From Kappaphycus alvarezii (taxonomy: Eukaryota; Rhodophyta; Florideophyceae; Gigartinales; Solieriaceae): a stretch of 64,000 nucleotides of DNA. The notes beneath the pieces were generated by a model, which saw nothing but the letters and a program-made list of their open reading frames with translations, did no database searches and was not told where the DNA came from. Positions 20,602 through 31,025 of this stretch are shown one piece after another (within the stretch, counting starts at the first letter, position 1; each line of letters starts with the position of its first letter). The DNA lies in assembly GCA_002205965.3 (NCBI GenBank), contig NADL03000610.1:1-64000 (forward strand). The letters are read 5' to 3'. The position numbers and the translations under genes are program-made.

Positions 20602-21050
20602 AGAGCTTAAAGATAAGCTATGTGTCCCCCCAGTGCTCATGTATCCAGATTTCAAGAGACCATTTGTTGTGGAGACAGATGCCTCAGAACGGTCTTTGGG
20701 TGCCGTTTTGTCCCAAAAAAGATGAAAACGGAAGACTACACCCGGTTCAATTCGCAAGTCGCACTCTGAATGATGCGGAAAGAGATACTCAGTCTGCGAA
20801 AAGAAGCGCTCGCTGTTGTCTTCGCACTGAAAAAGTTTCGCGTATACCTTTTATCACTCGAGAAATTTGTCTTGATAACTGATCACCAGGCACTTAAGAC
20901 AGCATTCCAAAAGAAAGATGTACATCACCGCTTGGCCCGATGGCTCGACATTTTCGCAGAATATCGGTTTGAAATTGTGTATAGGCCCGGACGCAATAAT
21001 CAGCCTGCCGACTACCTATCCCGCTTGAGGGATCCACTGATTCCAAATGA
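20543..21050 (+). pseudogene. pol: Element B1 RNase H
   Basis: VVETDASERSLGAVLSQK (Asp codon 20678-20680), FASRTLNDAER, KEALAVVFALKKFRVYLL, ITDHQALK and PADYLSR follow the Ty3 RNase H order. A frame change between DAER and KEAL sits at an aaaa run and is shared with B2. A further one-base change after LSQK is not shared. Confidence 0.88.
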
Positions 21051-21059
21051 AAAAGCTTC

Positions 21060-22330
21060 CGAGAACATCGTCGGAGTTGCCGAGGTGCAAGTGCCGAACA
21101 ATAACGAGTACGAAGCTAATATTGACGGACTAATTAAATTCCTGGATGGACTAGAAATGAGAAAGGTTGATATTGAACACAGAAATTGGGTACGCAGGAA
21201 TCAAAAGGCTTTTACACTATGGAATGGGAAACTCTTCCGACACACGAAAGCCGGTCCTCGACTAGTGGCCCCTTTGAAAGAAAGAATGAAGATCTTGAGG
21301 ACTTTTCATGATGAGTTAGGGCATTGGGATCTCGAAACAACCAAAAATTCGTTACTGAGAGATTCTGGTGGCCCAGTATCCATAAGGACGTCTATAATTT
21401 CGTGAAAAGCTGCGACAACTGTCAAAAATTCACGCCAATACGAAAGTATAAGACAACTCTAGGCTTTCCAGTTTCCGGTCTCTTTGAAACCTTTTCAATT
21501 GACTTTGCCGGCCCATTCAAGGAAACCTCTTCCGGAAACAAATATCTCCTTATAGGGGTGGAACATCTTACTGGATGGCCAATAGCAGTTGCAGTTGAGG
21601 AGGCCAATGCTGAAGTGGTCCTGAGATTCATCGAAAAAGAAATAATTGAACCGTTTGGTCTTCCAAAAAGGATCATCTCGGATAACGCACTTTGTTTTAC
21701 TGCAACTTCACTGCTTCGTTTCTTGGAAGAAAAAGGTATTCAGCTAAAGACAGTTCTCGCATGCTCCTATGTCAAACGGAAAGCGGAGAGGATGGTTGGA
21801 ACCATCAAACGATCAATATCGAAAACTATGTCCGAGAATGAAATCCAGTGGGAAGATGCCTTACCAAAAGTGTTATACGGCTATCGCGAAGAAGAGGAAG
21901 AAGTGGACGGTCACCGTTTGAGCTAATGTACGGAAGAGCTCCTAGAATGTTACAGAGAGATATGGAAACAAATTATCGATGAAGAGAGTAGAGAGGTCGA
22001 ACTATTGGCCACCGAAAGCTGGAGATCACACCGCGCGCTAACACAGACAAGAAATAAGGATGAAGAGCCTCCAGTCCAAACTTTCTCAGTCGGCTCTAAA
22101 GTACTTGTAGCACACGGAAAAGCAATGCAACAGGCTGTGAAGTGGCCGGCTTTCCAAACAAAGTACTCGAACCCTTGCATCGTCACGGAGGAAAGACACC
22201 CGCATTATAAGCTCTGTTCAAGCTCAGGGAAGAGATCAAGGAGGGCAATCCATGCACGTCGTCTGGTCCCTTACCATCAGAGGCCTGAAGAATTCCTTCT
22301 CACACAGGACTATGCGCAACCACGAGGCAT
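21060..22330 (+). pseudogene. pol: Element B1 integrase
   Basis: HHCC zinc domain FHDELGHWDLETTK...CDNCQK, first catalytic Asp in FSIDFAGPFK, second in RIISDNALCFTATSLL, Glu in KAERMVGTIKRSISK. The following YGYR and a GPY-like region with KWPAFQTKYSNPCIVTEERH complete it. There is no chromodomain. Frameshifts occur around 21345, 21720-21770 and 21890; B2 differs at some of these and supplies the better reading there. Confidence 0.9.
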
Positions 22331-22349
22331 ACTCATCTTTAACTATAGA

Positions 22350-22996
22350 ATGATTCCTATGGGAGGAAAAAGGGCCTGGGAATGGATCATCTCGATTACG
22401 CGTGACTACTACGAACTCCACGTAATCATCCATTTCTACATTAATATATGCCTATGTTTTCGTACGTTGAACGGACCATTGCTACCTCAAGAAGATTTCC
22501 GACTATTGATCAGAGTTCTATTCTCATTCCAAAACGGAAGGTTCACGGAAGCAGGTCCAGAGTTTGTGGAAGTCATATATCATTACTCTATAGGAGGTAT
22601 GGAATGGTAGCTATCGGAGACTTGTCGCAAACATATCTGAACATTATCCGTCCAGTTTACGTATTTCTCAAGAACAACCAAGATGTGCGACTGAGAGGTT
22701 ACAGCTTGCCCCCTGATATGGAATATCGACTGGTCCCATATCCTCTATGGGAACCTTACGTTGCTCCGCTCAGAAATACAACCTCAGCCGAAGACCAGGA
22801 TCCTCCCGAGGCCGTGATGATGATACGAGCTGGACCATCAAGTGATCGGGGCGGATCATCGAAGAGGGCAAGGCGTCGGGAGCAGCGAGGAAGATCGCCA
22901 AGAAGATCGCCTCAAACACCGCCTAGTCTCCCAGGGGGAAACTATGCATCCTTAATTATTGGACGCTACCAATTAGACGTTGGCTTCGCGAAATGA
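22350..22996 (+). pseudogene. Element B1 accessory ORF-A (frameshifted copy)
   Basis: Same protein as the intact B2 ORF at 44715-45320. The start region MIPMGGKRAWEWIISITRDY is at 22350. A one-base difference near 22596 (ggaggt here, ggaaggt in B2) shifts the frame, after which YGMVAIGDLSQTYLNIIRPV continues. An extra g near 22936 (ggggg) replaces the B2 stop and extends the frame to 22996. An extra base upstream also fuses the integrase frame to ORF-A. The function is unknown. Confidence 0.8.
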
Positions 22997-23409
22997 CAGA
23001 GGACCCTCGAGAAGCAGAAGTAATTTCCTTTTTTGCCATTAGTATTTGCATGTGCTTCCAGACCATTCACGGGGCGCACCTTACTCGTGAGGACTCAGTC
23101 CTTATGTTGCGAGTTTTTTTCTCCTTCAGATACCCGTTTCTGGACCCGTTGCCAGAAAAGTTTGCATACTACGTTTACTACCTCACATTTGGAAGGTTTG
23201 GAGAAGTGAAACGGGAGGAGCTCATTAGAGAACACTATGAAACCATACGCCGAATCTACGAAACTCTTGACCAAGGAGATGAGCCGGTCATCGCACGGTA
23301 CACACTCTCTCATCATATTGGAAATGAGCTACTACCATATCCTTATAGTGAACCCTATACTCTCCCTGATGAATGGATAGAACTCCCACAAGAACAACAA
23401 GAGCAGTGA
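22993..23409 (+). CDS. Element B1 accessory ORF-B
   Basis: 138 codons, starting MTEDPREAEVISFFAISICM and ending EWIELPQEQQEQ. It lies between ORF-A and the polypurine tract, where retroviruses carry env, but has no signal peptide, no fusion-like segment and no clear membrane anchor. It is similar to ORF-A of the same element: SFFAISICMCFQTIHG against HFYINICLCFRTLNG, MLRVFFSFR against LIRVLFSFQ, and LLPYPYSEPYTLP against LVPYPLWEPYVAP. It therefore arose by tandem duplication of ORF-A or the reverse. I do not recognise the family. Confidence 0.8.
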   Translation: MTEDPREAEVISFFAISICMCFQTIHGAHLTREDSVLMLRVFFSFRYPFLDPLPEKFAYYVYYLTFGRFGEVKREELIREHYETIRRIYETLDQGDEPVIARYTLSHHIGNELLPYPYSEPYTLPDEWIELPQEQQEQ

Positions 23410-23428
23410 CGAGCCGGGACGTTCGTCT

Positions 23429-23442
23429 TGAGCGGGAGGGCG
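23429..23442 (+). other. Element B1 polypurine tract
   Basis: tgagcgggagggcg abuts the 3' LTR. It is the likely plus-strand primer and is identical in B2 (45796-45809). Confidence 0.75.
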
Positions 23443-24158
23443 TGATGTGCGCAAATTCGCACACGAAAAAATTTAGATGAGGACCATAATTGTATACAGT
23501 ATTGGAACTGGGAAGATATTTTTACAGTTTTTGAATTTGCAAGATATTTTTAATTTGGGTGAGTGTGGCAAATTCATCGGTTGATTTTTTATTTTAGGAC
23601 ACGCTGTCATAGTGGATGTCAGTACAGTTCTAGGTTGTGGGTGATACTACGAGTGACTCTGAAAGGTCTATATAATGGCCACATCAATTCCCACCCCTGG
23701 CCGATGGGTGGCTGGCATGGGTATGGCACCTAGATATTTACCTTGAGGAAATATCTTCTAATGGTCTCTCTGGTTCACACGATTCCCGTGAATGCGTTTT
23801 ATGGTATTTAGTATGTTTGATTGAGACTTTAGGATTAGCCGAAAGGTCTATATAAGCTGAGTAAAGTGCTTCCTCCTTGAGAGGTCAAGCAAGTTGGCAG
23901 ACAACTTCAGGTCAAGCTCCGAGTAGTAGGAAGTTGAGAGTCAACTTCAGACCCTAGAAAACTTTTTCCTAAGCTGGTCGCAGAGCATCAGTGGTAGACC
24001 CTGCCCTTTTATACTTGCTTGTAGCCCTCTCAACTCTCTCCCATATACACTCCTTTTTATTGTTCAACTATACCACGGTAGCACTTTTGTCGCTCGCAAC
24101 ACTCCGTCTTGGGGTAGTTGGTTCTAAGTATCTCTTACCCGACGATTTACCCCTATCA
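23443..24158 (+). repeat. Element B1 3' LTR
   Basis: 716 bp, tgatgtgcgc to cccctatca. It differs from the 5' LTR mainly by single-base indels in short runs, and is followed by the duplication ccttc (24159-24163). Confidence 0.95.
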
Positions 24159-25350
24159 CCTTCTTCGATGTCGTGCTCGAATTTGGCTATCCTCGACACG
24201 AGTTGGTATAGTGTTATTGGCTTAAAGTATAGCGCAATCGTAAGCAATGACTCGATATTGTCGTGAAGGGAGGCCTCAAGTGTACCAGTGGTCGTTGCGA
24301 TTGAAAGTAATCCTGATGTATGTCTCATCTCCAACAAGATACGCACCTGCTTAATTACTCTATCGAGATTGAAGCCTACTGCTCCATACTGATCACGGAG
24401 CACCTTCCTGTTTGACATGCAAACCTTATACCGGCGACACCAGATATGCTTGCCGGAATGAGTCTCCAAACTGCCGCAGTCGTGATCACGCCCTCATAAT
24501 TCGGTTGTATACTAGTTTCTTGTTGATTCCTTTTGTTTTTCGAGAGGCTTCTTAATCTCAATGCTTTGCTCAAAATCTTTTGCATTTCTTCTCTACCAAA
24601 TGAACCGTATTGTATTTTGGCATAACCTTCTTCCCAGTTCGGTATCTAATCCACATTATAGAGTCGAGCAAGAAAAAGGCAATACCTCGAGCCACGAAAA
24701 ACAGTAGAAATTGCTACTAGGGCCAATAAAGCGGACACGAACACAAACACAGCAATAGTCTGAATTGTGCAGTGGGTAACTAAGTGGAGCTCTCAAAGCA
24801 TCCTGTCCTGTAAGTAGATCAATGCGGACCAAAGAAAAGCCAGCGTTTGAGCATTGAGTGTACTGACGCTTCCCTTGATGTGGCCATGATAAATCCATCC
24901 ATCTCCCTACGAACACAACCTCTCCTGATGGCGCCCAGTACTTCAAACGTAACCATTTGCCGTCATCGTCGGACTCACCTACTGTCATAGTGCGATACAT
25001 CCAGGCGAGCGGAGTGCTTGTACGGAGGCGAATCCATCAGCGCCACATCTCAATCTGCCGGATGAGAGCGGATGAGATCTCTAACAGATACGGGCAGCGA
25101 GGATGAAGGGAAGAATCAAGGCTGTCCAATCATCGAGGTCGAATGCTTCTCTGTGTTTGATATTTCCACCCAGCACGTACTGTAACAGAAGTGAAAATGA
25201 TGAGAAAATCCAGAGGGTGATAGCTACAAAGTCATTACGTCGGCGCTCAATACAGACTCTGTGGATGACCACTGCTTCTTAAATAAATTGAGAAGTGAGC
25301 CAAATACGACGACCGTGGCCAGGAGGATTCGAGTTTCGTTAGGCAAAAAA
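24159..25350 (-). pseudogene. Host membrane-protein gene, 5' part, disrupted by B1
   Basis: Minus-strand coding blocks run from about 25350 down to 24159 in shifting frames. They are ILLATVVVFGSLLNLF, DFVAITLWIFSSFSLLLQYV, DDWTALILPFILAARIC, a soluble loop (WLRLKYWAPSGEVVFVGRWM), TIAVFVFVSALLALVAISTV, PNWEEGYAKIQYGSFGREEM and LTIALYFKPITLYQLVSRIA. The last block runs in frame into 16708 once B1 is removed. At least four hydrophobic helices suggest a multi-pass membrane protein. Gaps between blocks may be introns, indels or both. There is no confident family match. Confidence 0.55.
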
Positions 25351-25359
25351 GAAATAGTG

Positions 25360-25780
25360 AGACAAATTACTTGGTACTCAAGTTTTCGCCTTGCTAAAAA
25401 AAATAGAGCCGGGTCAAGTGGAAATTATGCTCTTCTTGTGAGACGTTTCCTAGCGATATTGTTGAGTCACAGCTATTTACATGGAAACGGATTATGGGGG
25501 AGCCCGAAGGAAAGACTTCGTCATTACGCGGAAACTGTGAACACGCTCGGGCCCTGCGCTATTGAAGGGTTGTCCTTCACAGAGGATGGTGTTGGCCAGC
25601 CAGTAGGACAACAGACAAGACAAGACTTTACAAGGTGAAGGGGAGAGGGCCAGGGCCCGCCAACAGGAAAACTAGCAAGGCGCTGAGTGGTCTAGCAGTA
25701 AGGACATGTAGGAAAAGGGGGGAATTTTTGGGTTATTTTAATGCATGGAAGATGTGGTCGGTTATATCCACGCGGCTAAT
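25360..25780. other. No gene recognised
   Basis: A plus-strand frame of 125 codons (25261-25638) overlaps the disrupted gene antisense and has no domain, so I treat it as chance. At about 25675-25705, aggcgctgagtggtctagca looks like a tRNA A box, but no B box follows. Confidence 0.4.
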
Positions 25781-25783
25781 GCG

Positions 25784-25990
25784 CTATGTGGGATAAGTCG
25801 TCGCTGATGGGTAACTACAGTACAGTACATGACCTTCCTTACAGAGCCGGCTCAATGCCGGCGAGCAGGCATGCCGCGTTGGACATGACGGCCGCAGCAG
25901 CGTGCCTTTGGGTAAGCACCGCTCTAACCATCCCATAGGTCTCCATCGCTCGAACGGCCACGTTCCGCGCGACATCGGTTAGAAAAGTGT
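25784..25990 (-). pseudogene. RLE LINE C-terminal fragment
   Basis: A minus-strand frame reads DVARNVAVRAMETYGMVRAV then HAAAAVMSNAACLLAG. The same peptide ends the LINE at 46.7-47.8 kb (DVARNVAVRALET, HAAAAVMSNSACLMPG), which fixes its identity as the extreme C-terminus. The 3' untranslated end seen elsewhere is not attached here. Confidence 0.6.
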
Positions 25991-26489
25991 CTTGCGAAAA
26001 GAAGAAAATTGCGATATCGAGCTTAATGTTACTTTGCGATCAGTGGCGCTACGCCACAATTTTAGATTTAACCTTCGCACCACTTGCAGGAAATCATTAT
26101 CCACCGTCCTTCTGATTTCATTATTTTCCATTTGGTTATGTGGTCCACTTGTCTCTTCCTTGACTGGCCGCCTTGCTAATTCACGTCCAAGGCCTCTTGC
26201 TTTCCGACAGGGCTAAACGGCGACTATTGTACTGTAAAGCTGTTAAGGGCCAAGAGAACCACCAGCAAGCCCCGCCTCATCCCCTGCTAGACTGCACTTG
26301 GTCGCCAAAATTGTTCGGAATTTTTTATTAAGAAATCCCATACAACGTCAACAATTCGGCACGACAACAAGAACAATGCTTTACAGGGGGTAAGTGGGGT
26401 CCACGCTGTACGGCGACTTTATGAAGAGCATGGCGAGTCGGCAGAGTATGCACTGTTAACCGTTGGCCTTCAAAACGCCTTCAACCTCG

Positions 26490-26900
26490 TTATCTGTCGA
26501 TGATGGGAAGCCCTTATCTTTTTCGGAAGCCGCCCCCATCACATTCAACCCCGAAGTCGCCTACAGGCAGGCGTACACTAGGCGCGCGGGCGAGGCTATT
26601 ACGACCGTGGAGACGACCACCGGTTTGCCTCTGCAGGGTCCGTATGGAACTGAGCGCCTGTGGGTGCCGGTTAGCTGGATGGATTAGTCTGACTCTAGTC
26701 CTGTGGAAGGCGACGACGTTAAGAGCGACGTCGCGGACCCATTAGAGCCGGATTCGATTGAGGAAGAGGATCAGTAAGTGTTGGACTTACGCGCAGGATG
26801 TGACATTGCAAGACCGTACCTTCACATACCAATGTTATCCGGGATTACAGCCGACCTTATTTTTCAATCATTAAAACACCCAAAGTTTTCCACCTGGTCA
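26490..26900 (+). mobile_element. Insertion inside LINE RT carrying an unknown ORF piece
   Basis: Separates RT motif A from the rest. It contains an open frame (PLSFSEAAPITFNPEVAYRQ, TTVETTTGLPLQGPYGTERL, VPVSWMD) with, after one stop, a very acidic end (SDVADPLEPDSIEEEDQ). Its 3' end, ttaaaacacccaaagttttc, resembles the LINE 3' terminus gtaaaacacccaaacgtttc, so it may be a truncated copy of a related LINE or a transduced sequence. Boundaries are approximate and the imperfect repeats ttcaacctcgt and ttccacctggt flank it. Confidence 0.45.
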
Positions 26901-27449
26901 GCCGAAGTGCGTTTTTGAAGGAAGTCGACTAGAGGTTCCCGGAGCTCTTAACTTGGGTCAATTACACGTACGCGGTAAACCCGGGTCATCTGTAGTCTGG
27001 GGAAGATATGCTCCGGAGCGCGGTAGGCGTGCAGCAAGGGGATCCTCTGGGTCCCTTTTATTCTCCCTTGTGCTGCAAAAAGTGAGGCGGGAACTGAAAA
27101 CCCGCCTGGAAAATGTGGGCGACACCACAGGCAGGCCTTCTGTACTCCTTCAGCTGTGGTACTTGGACGATGGGTACGTAGTGGGCACCCACGAAGCCAT
27201 TCGACCAGCACTAAAGTTCCTCTCGTCCGTGGAGGTGCGCAGTTTGGGTTTACACCTTGCAGGAATAAGTGTGCCGTCTGGTGGCCAACCGCCCTCCCCC
27301 ACCTGTTCAGCATTCCCTCCCTGTGAGCTTCGCAGAACTATGACGCCGGGACAACAGTGCTCCGCGCACCCATCGGGTCGGACTTATTCACGGAGCGCGA
27401 GTTCTCAAAGCACGTTGCTTCGTTACAGCCTCTCCTCAAATCACTGGAC

Positions 27450-27633
27450 GCTGCAGCAGCCGTCATGTCCAATGCGGCCTGCTTGATGGCTGGCCTGAAG
27501 GTGGCTTTCTAGGGAGCATAGTTCCTTCCCCATTACTGTGTCGGTATACCCTTTTTGAGTCGATCGTTGTGTGGAAAACTTTAGGATAGATCGAATATAT
27601 CTTCCAACAGTAAAAACACCCAAACCTTTCCCC
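27450..27633 (+). mobile_element. RLE LINE 3' end insertion U2 (C-terminus plus 3' UTR)
   Basis: Carries the coding tail AAAAVMSNAACLMAGLKVAF and a stop, then the family 3' UTR up to cccaaacctttcccc. It sits between SLQPLLKSLD and LEDTHVALHLL of the host LINE. No clean target duplication is visible, which may mean a small target deletion. Confidence 0.7.
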
Positions 27634-28311
27634 TGTTAACCCTGGAGGACACTCATGTTGCTCTCCACCTACTGCCGACCTGCTTTGGTGTATGTCGGAT
27701 TAACTACCTCTTACGTGTAGTTCCCCGTCATTCCACTCTGAAGAGAGCAACTGAATTCGACAGAATTGTTGAAGACAGGCTGCGGGGGTTGATGGGCGGG
27801 ATTCTGGATGCCGACACTTTTCGGAATTACAACTTCCTATTGCGCCCTTTGGGCCCCAAGTCAACGTTTGGCATCGGGCTCCGCTCCGCTAAGCTCACTG
27901 CGGCGGCTGCCTTCCTTTCTTCGCATCCCTTACGCGTGCCCTGTGCTCTACTCTTCTCCTGTGCTACCGAACACTGCTCTGCAATCTTACACATCCGCAG
28001 TTCGGGCACATGATGGGTGGAAGACACAAGTGGCACCCGAGAAATTTGTCCAATTCACGGCTATCGACTCAAGGCAGCAGTTTGGGCAAGGGCAACTCTC
28101 TCGCCCAGTTGAGGAAAAAGCCTTCGACGCCATGCCAAAGGCGGATGAGAGGACCATGGCATTCCGGGCTTCGTTGTCAGTGTATGGATGTCCGAGATGT
28201 TCGAGAGAGGAACTTCACTTTTCCACGTGTGGGAACTTGGAAAGTGTACATGTGGCCAAATTAGAACCTTGGTCAAATTAGAACCTACAAGCAGTGCTTG
28301 GTCAAACTTGA

Positions 28312-28402
28312 CGTTGCATACTTGCACTGCCTTAACTGAAAGCGTTGCATACTTGCACTGCCTTAACTAACAGCGTTGCAAACTACACTGCCTTAACTGA
28401 CA
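28312..28402. repeat. Minisatellite, about three 31-bp units
   Basis: Units start at about 28312, 28343 and 28374, each cgttgcatacttgcactgcc followed by ttaact. The third is slightly shortened. A shorter doublet (aaattagaaccttggtc, aaattagaacctacaag) lies just before. The array interrupts the decayed LINE between its RT tail and its endonuclease domain. Confidence 0.8.
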
Positions 28403-29399
28403 GCGCAGTGCACTTTCAATATAAAGACAGGGGATGAAGGACTGGCAATGACAAGGCTGCTCCTCCCCAAGGAAGTTCATCATATTTTTCCTTCGAGAAT
28501 GGATGCAAGGACCGGCTTTCATGCCAACCGGCTCCAGGCCTGGACATCTACATCTCAGACTGCAATTACAAGATGTGGTTACAGTTCTATTGCCGGGTAC
28601 TACTGTTCCTCCCGATTCAAAATGCCTCAACGGGGATGTACGGCGCTCACGGATCAGTACGATGACCACGTGCTATGCAGTGGCTACAGATCCATCCGTG
28701 GGTGGCGGCACGACTCGCAAACACGGTTGTTTATCGCAGACCTCTCCAAAGCCGCCGGACACCCTGTCCTCAAGTCCCACAACACGGCCATGCAGTTCGC
28801 CGGACATCGAGGCGCTTGGAGAGAACGGGGGCACGGACTATTATGGCGTAACCGTTATCCATCCCTTGACCCCCGACCGCCTTCCCTCCTGGCGCGGTGC
28901 CCATTCAACCCCCTTAACCATGCTCACCTGGCAAGGACACTCGCTTGGCCGAGTTGATGCGTTCCAAGGGTCCAGGGCATCGCTCATTGCCCTTCCACTC
29001 TCCACATTGGGAGGCTGGCACCCGACCGCTTGGGACTTCGCCAACCAGGTTGCGACTGGCATTGCCGCACGGGCAGCCGTTCCGATTGCTGATGCGCAGC
29101 AAACATTGTTCGCTCGTCACGCAGCGAGACTCGTACAGAATAACGCCAGTTGCTTGTTGGAAGGAGTTTTGAGCGACACTTAGGCCACAACTTGAAATTG
29201 TGTATATTCCAGAGAACTCCGTTCTCAGGTATGTACTGTAAGTGGTTACCCTACTTACAGTTGTCTCGTCTGCGATTGCTCTCAGCAGGAAAATTAAGTA
29301 TACCAACCCATTCAGGTAAGTGGTGTCATTTGGGTTTACTTGAATGGGTTGGTAAGTGAGGTTGGTTTACTGCGAGTGGTCGAAGGGTGAGAGTCCCAT

Positions 29400-29740
29400 G
29401 GACTTGCGTGCAGACCATATTTCAGGATGGAAAGGACGAATAACGTAGGATTTTGTAACTACTGAAAGGGACCAGTAGCCCAGTCAACAAGCAGGTGTCA
29501 TTGGAAGGGAAAGGTCTGAGTGTTTTACTCTTGGAAGATATATCCGATCTATCACATAGTTCTCCAGACAACCACAATCAGTTCAAAAAGGTATGCCGAT
29601 ACAGTAATGGAGAAGAAACTACGCTCCCTAAAAGAGTACATATGATTGGAAGTGACCGTTAACGCGGCGTGCCGAAGAAGGTGAATGCACCTCACCGCAA
29701 GTATTAGTCTAGGGCTCCGGTCGAGACCAATTATTTAAAA
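29400..29740 (-). pseudogene. RLE LINE C-terminal fragment split by a LINE 3' end
   Basis: Minus strand: HLLRHAALTVTSN runs into a LINE-end insertion (29508-29644) and resumes after it as DTCLLTGLLVPFSSYKIL. Removing the insert and one 8-bp duplication gives RHAALTVTSNDTCLLTGL, the same C-terminal motif as RHAALMITYNASCLLSGL at 55.7 kb. It is a relic without RT. Confidence 0.6.
29508..29644 (-). mobile_element. RLE LINE 3' end insertion U3
   Basis: 137 bp, in plus coordinates from ggaaaggtctgagtgttttac to ctccctaaaagagtacatatg, flanked by perfect 8-bp duplications attggaag (29500-29507 and 29645-29652). It is 5'-truncated, consisting of the 3' UTR only. Confidence 0.85.
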
Positions 29741-29869
29741 ATTAGTTACAACAGCTGGGGAGGGGGAATCTTTACGGCAGTGGAAACAAGCCGTCAGAGA
29801 CGCCGAGAAGGGTAGGGTAGAAACTAATAGGAAACACACCGGGAAAGATCCTATCGAGCTTGCATGTCG

Positions 29870-30480
29870 TGGAGGCAAAAGGTGAAGCGGGTAACGAAAT
29901 CTCGAAACTCTTGATGGGGAGGGGTATTACGGCGCTGGCGGCGTGGGCAGAGAGGCGGCGGAAGAATTGAAAGCCTTCCGGCCCGAGGCATCGTAGATAT
30001 CGATGCATATTGGAACAAGCAGGATATCGTAAGAACGGCAAACTTCCCCATAGTGCGATTTGTTGAACGTTCGGCCAAGCCTATGGCGGCGGTTGGACGG
30101 AGCAGCTTGGTGGACTCGAGACTGGAAGACGGTATGGGCGACGGTGATATCCAAGGCTAGATCGCTTTGATCGAGACCTTGAGCACCTGGAATATAATGG
30201 TCAGCAAGAAGCGCAGAAGGTGAAGAAGAGAGGTGGAACTAGGTGGGAGGGGTGTTCCGAAGAGCTGTAACGACAACTTCCTTACAGAAGCGGTGCAAAT
30301 CATTCCGAAGGACGGTCTTAGTGACATCTAATGCGATACCCCTCGTTTCAAGGCCGCGAGCAGGAGGGATACAGAGGCCTATACGAAGAGGGAGGACAGT
30401 TAGAACGACCATGATTGATGGGGAAGCTGTTGCCCGAAAAGGCAGAACTTCAGGCTTGTTTATAACGGTTGCGTAAAGCA
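29870..30480 (-). pseudogene. RLE LINE endonuclease fragment
   Basis: Minus-strand frames in order: RGIALDVTKTVLRNDLHRFC, KEVVVTALRNTPPT, LALDITVAHTVFQSRVHQAA, SHYGEVCRSYDILLVPICID and IYDASGRKAFNSSAAS. This resembles the endonuclease end of RLE LINEs and is collinear with the fragments at 12.8-13.4 kb and 36.85-37.1 kb. The portion above 30155 lies inside the segmental duplication and repeats at window position 1. Frames are broken; no RT is present. Confidence 0.5.
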
Positions 30481-31025
30481 TTTCACATGACTTCCCGTGG
30501 CGAGTCGGACCATTCCGTAGTTCTACGTGAGGGCATGCTTAACTATAGGATAGAAAAAGGTAGCAATGCCACTGTACTGTATCCATCATAGGCAACGGTC
30601 ATGACCGGAGGAAAGGGACCGCTCCAATGGGAGAAAGACTGCAGTGGTACAGGCTTGCGAGAAGAGAGAAGGACTACAATGTGAATTCAGTAAAGCAGGG
30701 AATACATAAAAGAAAAGGACTTCCGGATAGAAAGGAGACGGGCGCGGTCTGTGTCACAAGAGGAACGAAGAATAAAATCATATTTCCAATTCTAAAGATC
30801 GTATGTAATGGCGGGTTGGAGGCGCTCTACGCAGACCGGCGAGTCGAATCTCTGAAGAACAAAGGTACAGGTAAGGGATGCAAAAAACACGTTATGGATG
30901 TAGGCATTACAGTATTCACGATATGAGATGTTTGTGTAGATTAACTTCTTTGAGAAGTATAGAAGGCTTTAAAAATAGGAGTTGAACATCTACAGTTTTC
31001 GATGCATTGTACGGTTTCACAATTG

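Larger units (their letters stand above)
16709..24158 (+). mobile_element. Ty3/gypsy retrotransposon family B, copy B1
   Basis: About 7.45 kb with LTRs of 720 and 716 bp, a primer site, Gag with two zinc knuckles, protease, RT, RNase H, integrase, two extra ORFs and a polypurine tract. It is nearly identical to B2 at 39087-46525, so both are recent copies of one source. There is no chromodomain. The integrase has the form seen in the 412/17.6-like side of Ty3/gypsy. The target duplication is ccttc. It lies inside a minus-strand gene, in the opposite orientation. Confidence 0.95.
26380..29183 (+). pseudogene. RLE non-LTR retrotransposon (LINE), decayed and interrupted
   Basis: Upstream RT block VHAVRRLYEEHGESAEYALL, then LQNAFNLV at motif A. 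The residue three before that Asn, normally the catalytic Asp, reads Gly. After a ~400-bp insertion come FPELLTWVNYTYAVNPGHL, motif B VGVQQGDPLGP (27022-27054) and motif C WYLDDGYVVG (YLDD 27160-27171). After a LINE-end insertion (27450-27633) come LEDTHVALHLLPTCFG and LRPLGPKSTFGIGLRSAKLT. A minisatellite follows, then the endonuclease: GWRHDSQTRLFIADLSKAAG, SPDIEALGENGG and YYGVTVIHPL. The second acidic residue (FDV in relatives) is Gly here. The tail LSTLGGWHPTAWDFANQVAT ends at 29183. It is clearly dead. Confidence 0.85.

Noticed and set aside
22993-23409. ORF-B as a retroviral-type envelope
   Set aside because: No signal peptide, cleavage site or membrane anchor, and clear similarity to the neighbouring basic ORF-A instead.
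25675-25705. tRNA A-box-like gcgctgagtggtctagcag
   Set aside because: No B box at a plausible distance and no cloverleaf.
28312-28402. Repeat array as a CRISPR
   Set aside because: Units are head-to-tail without unique spacers, inside a eukaryotic retrotransposon.
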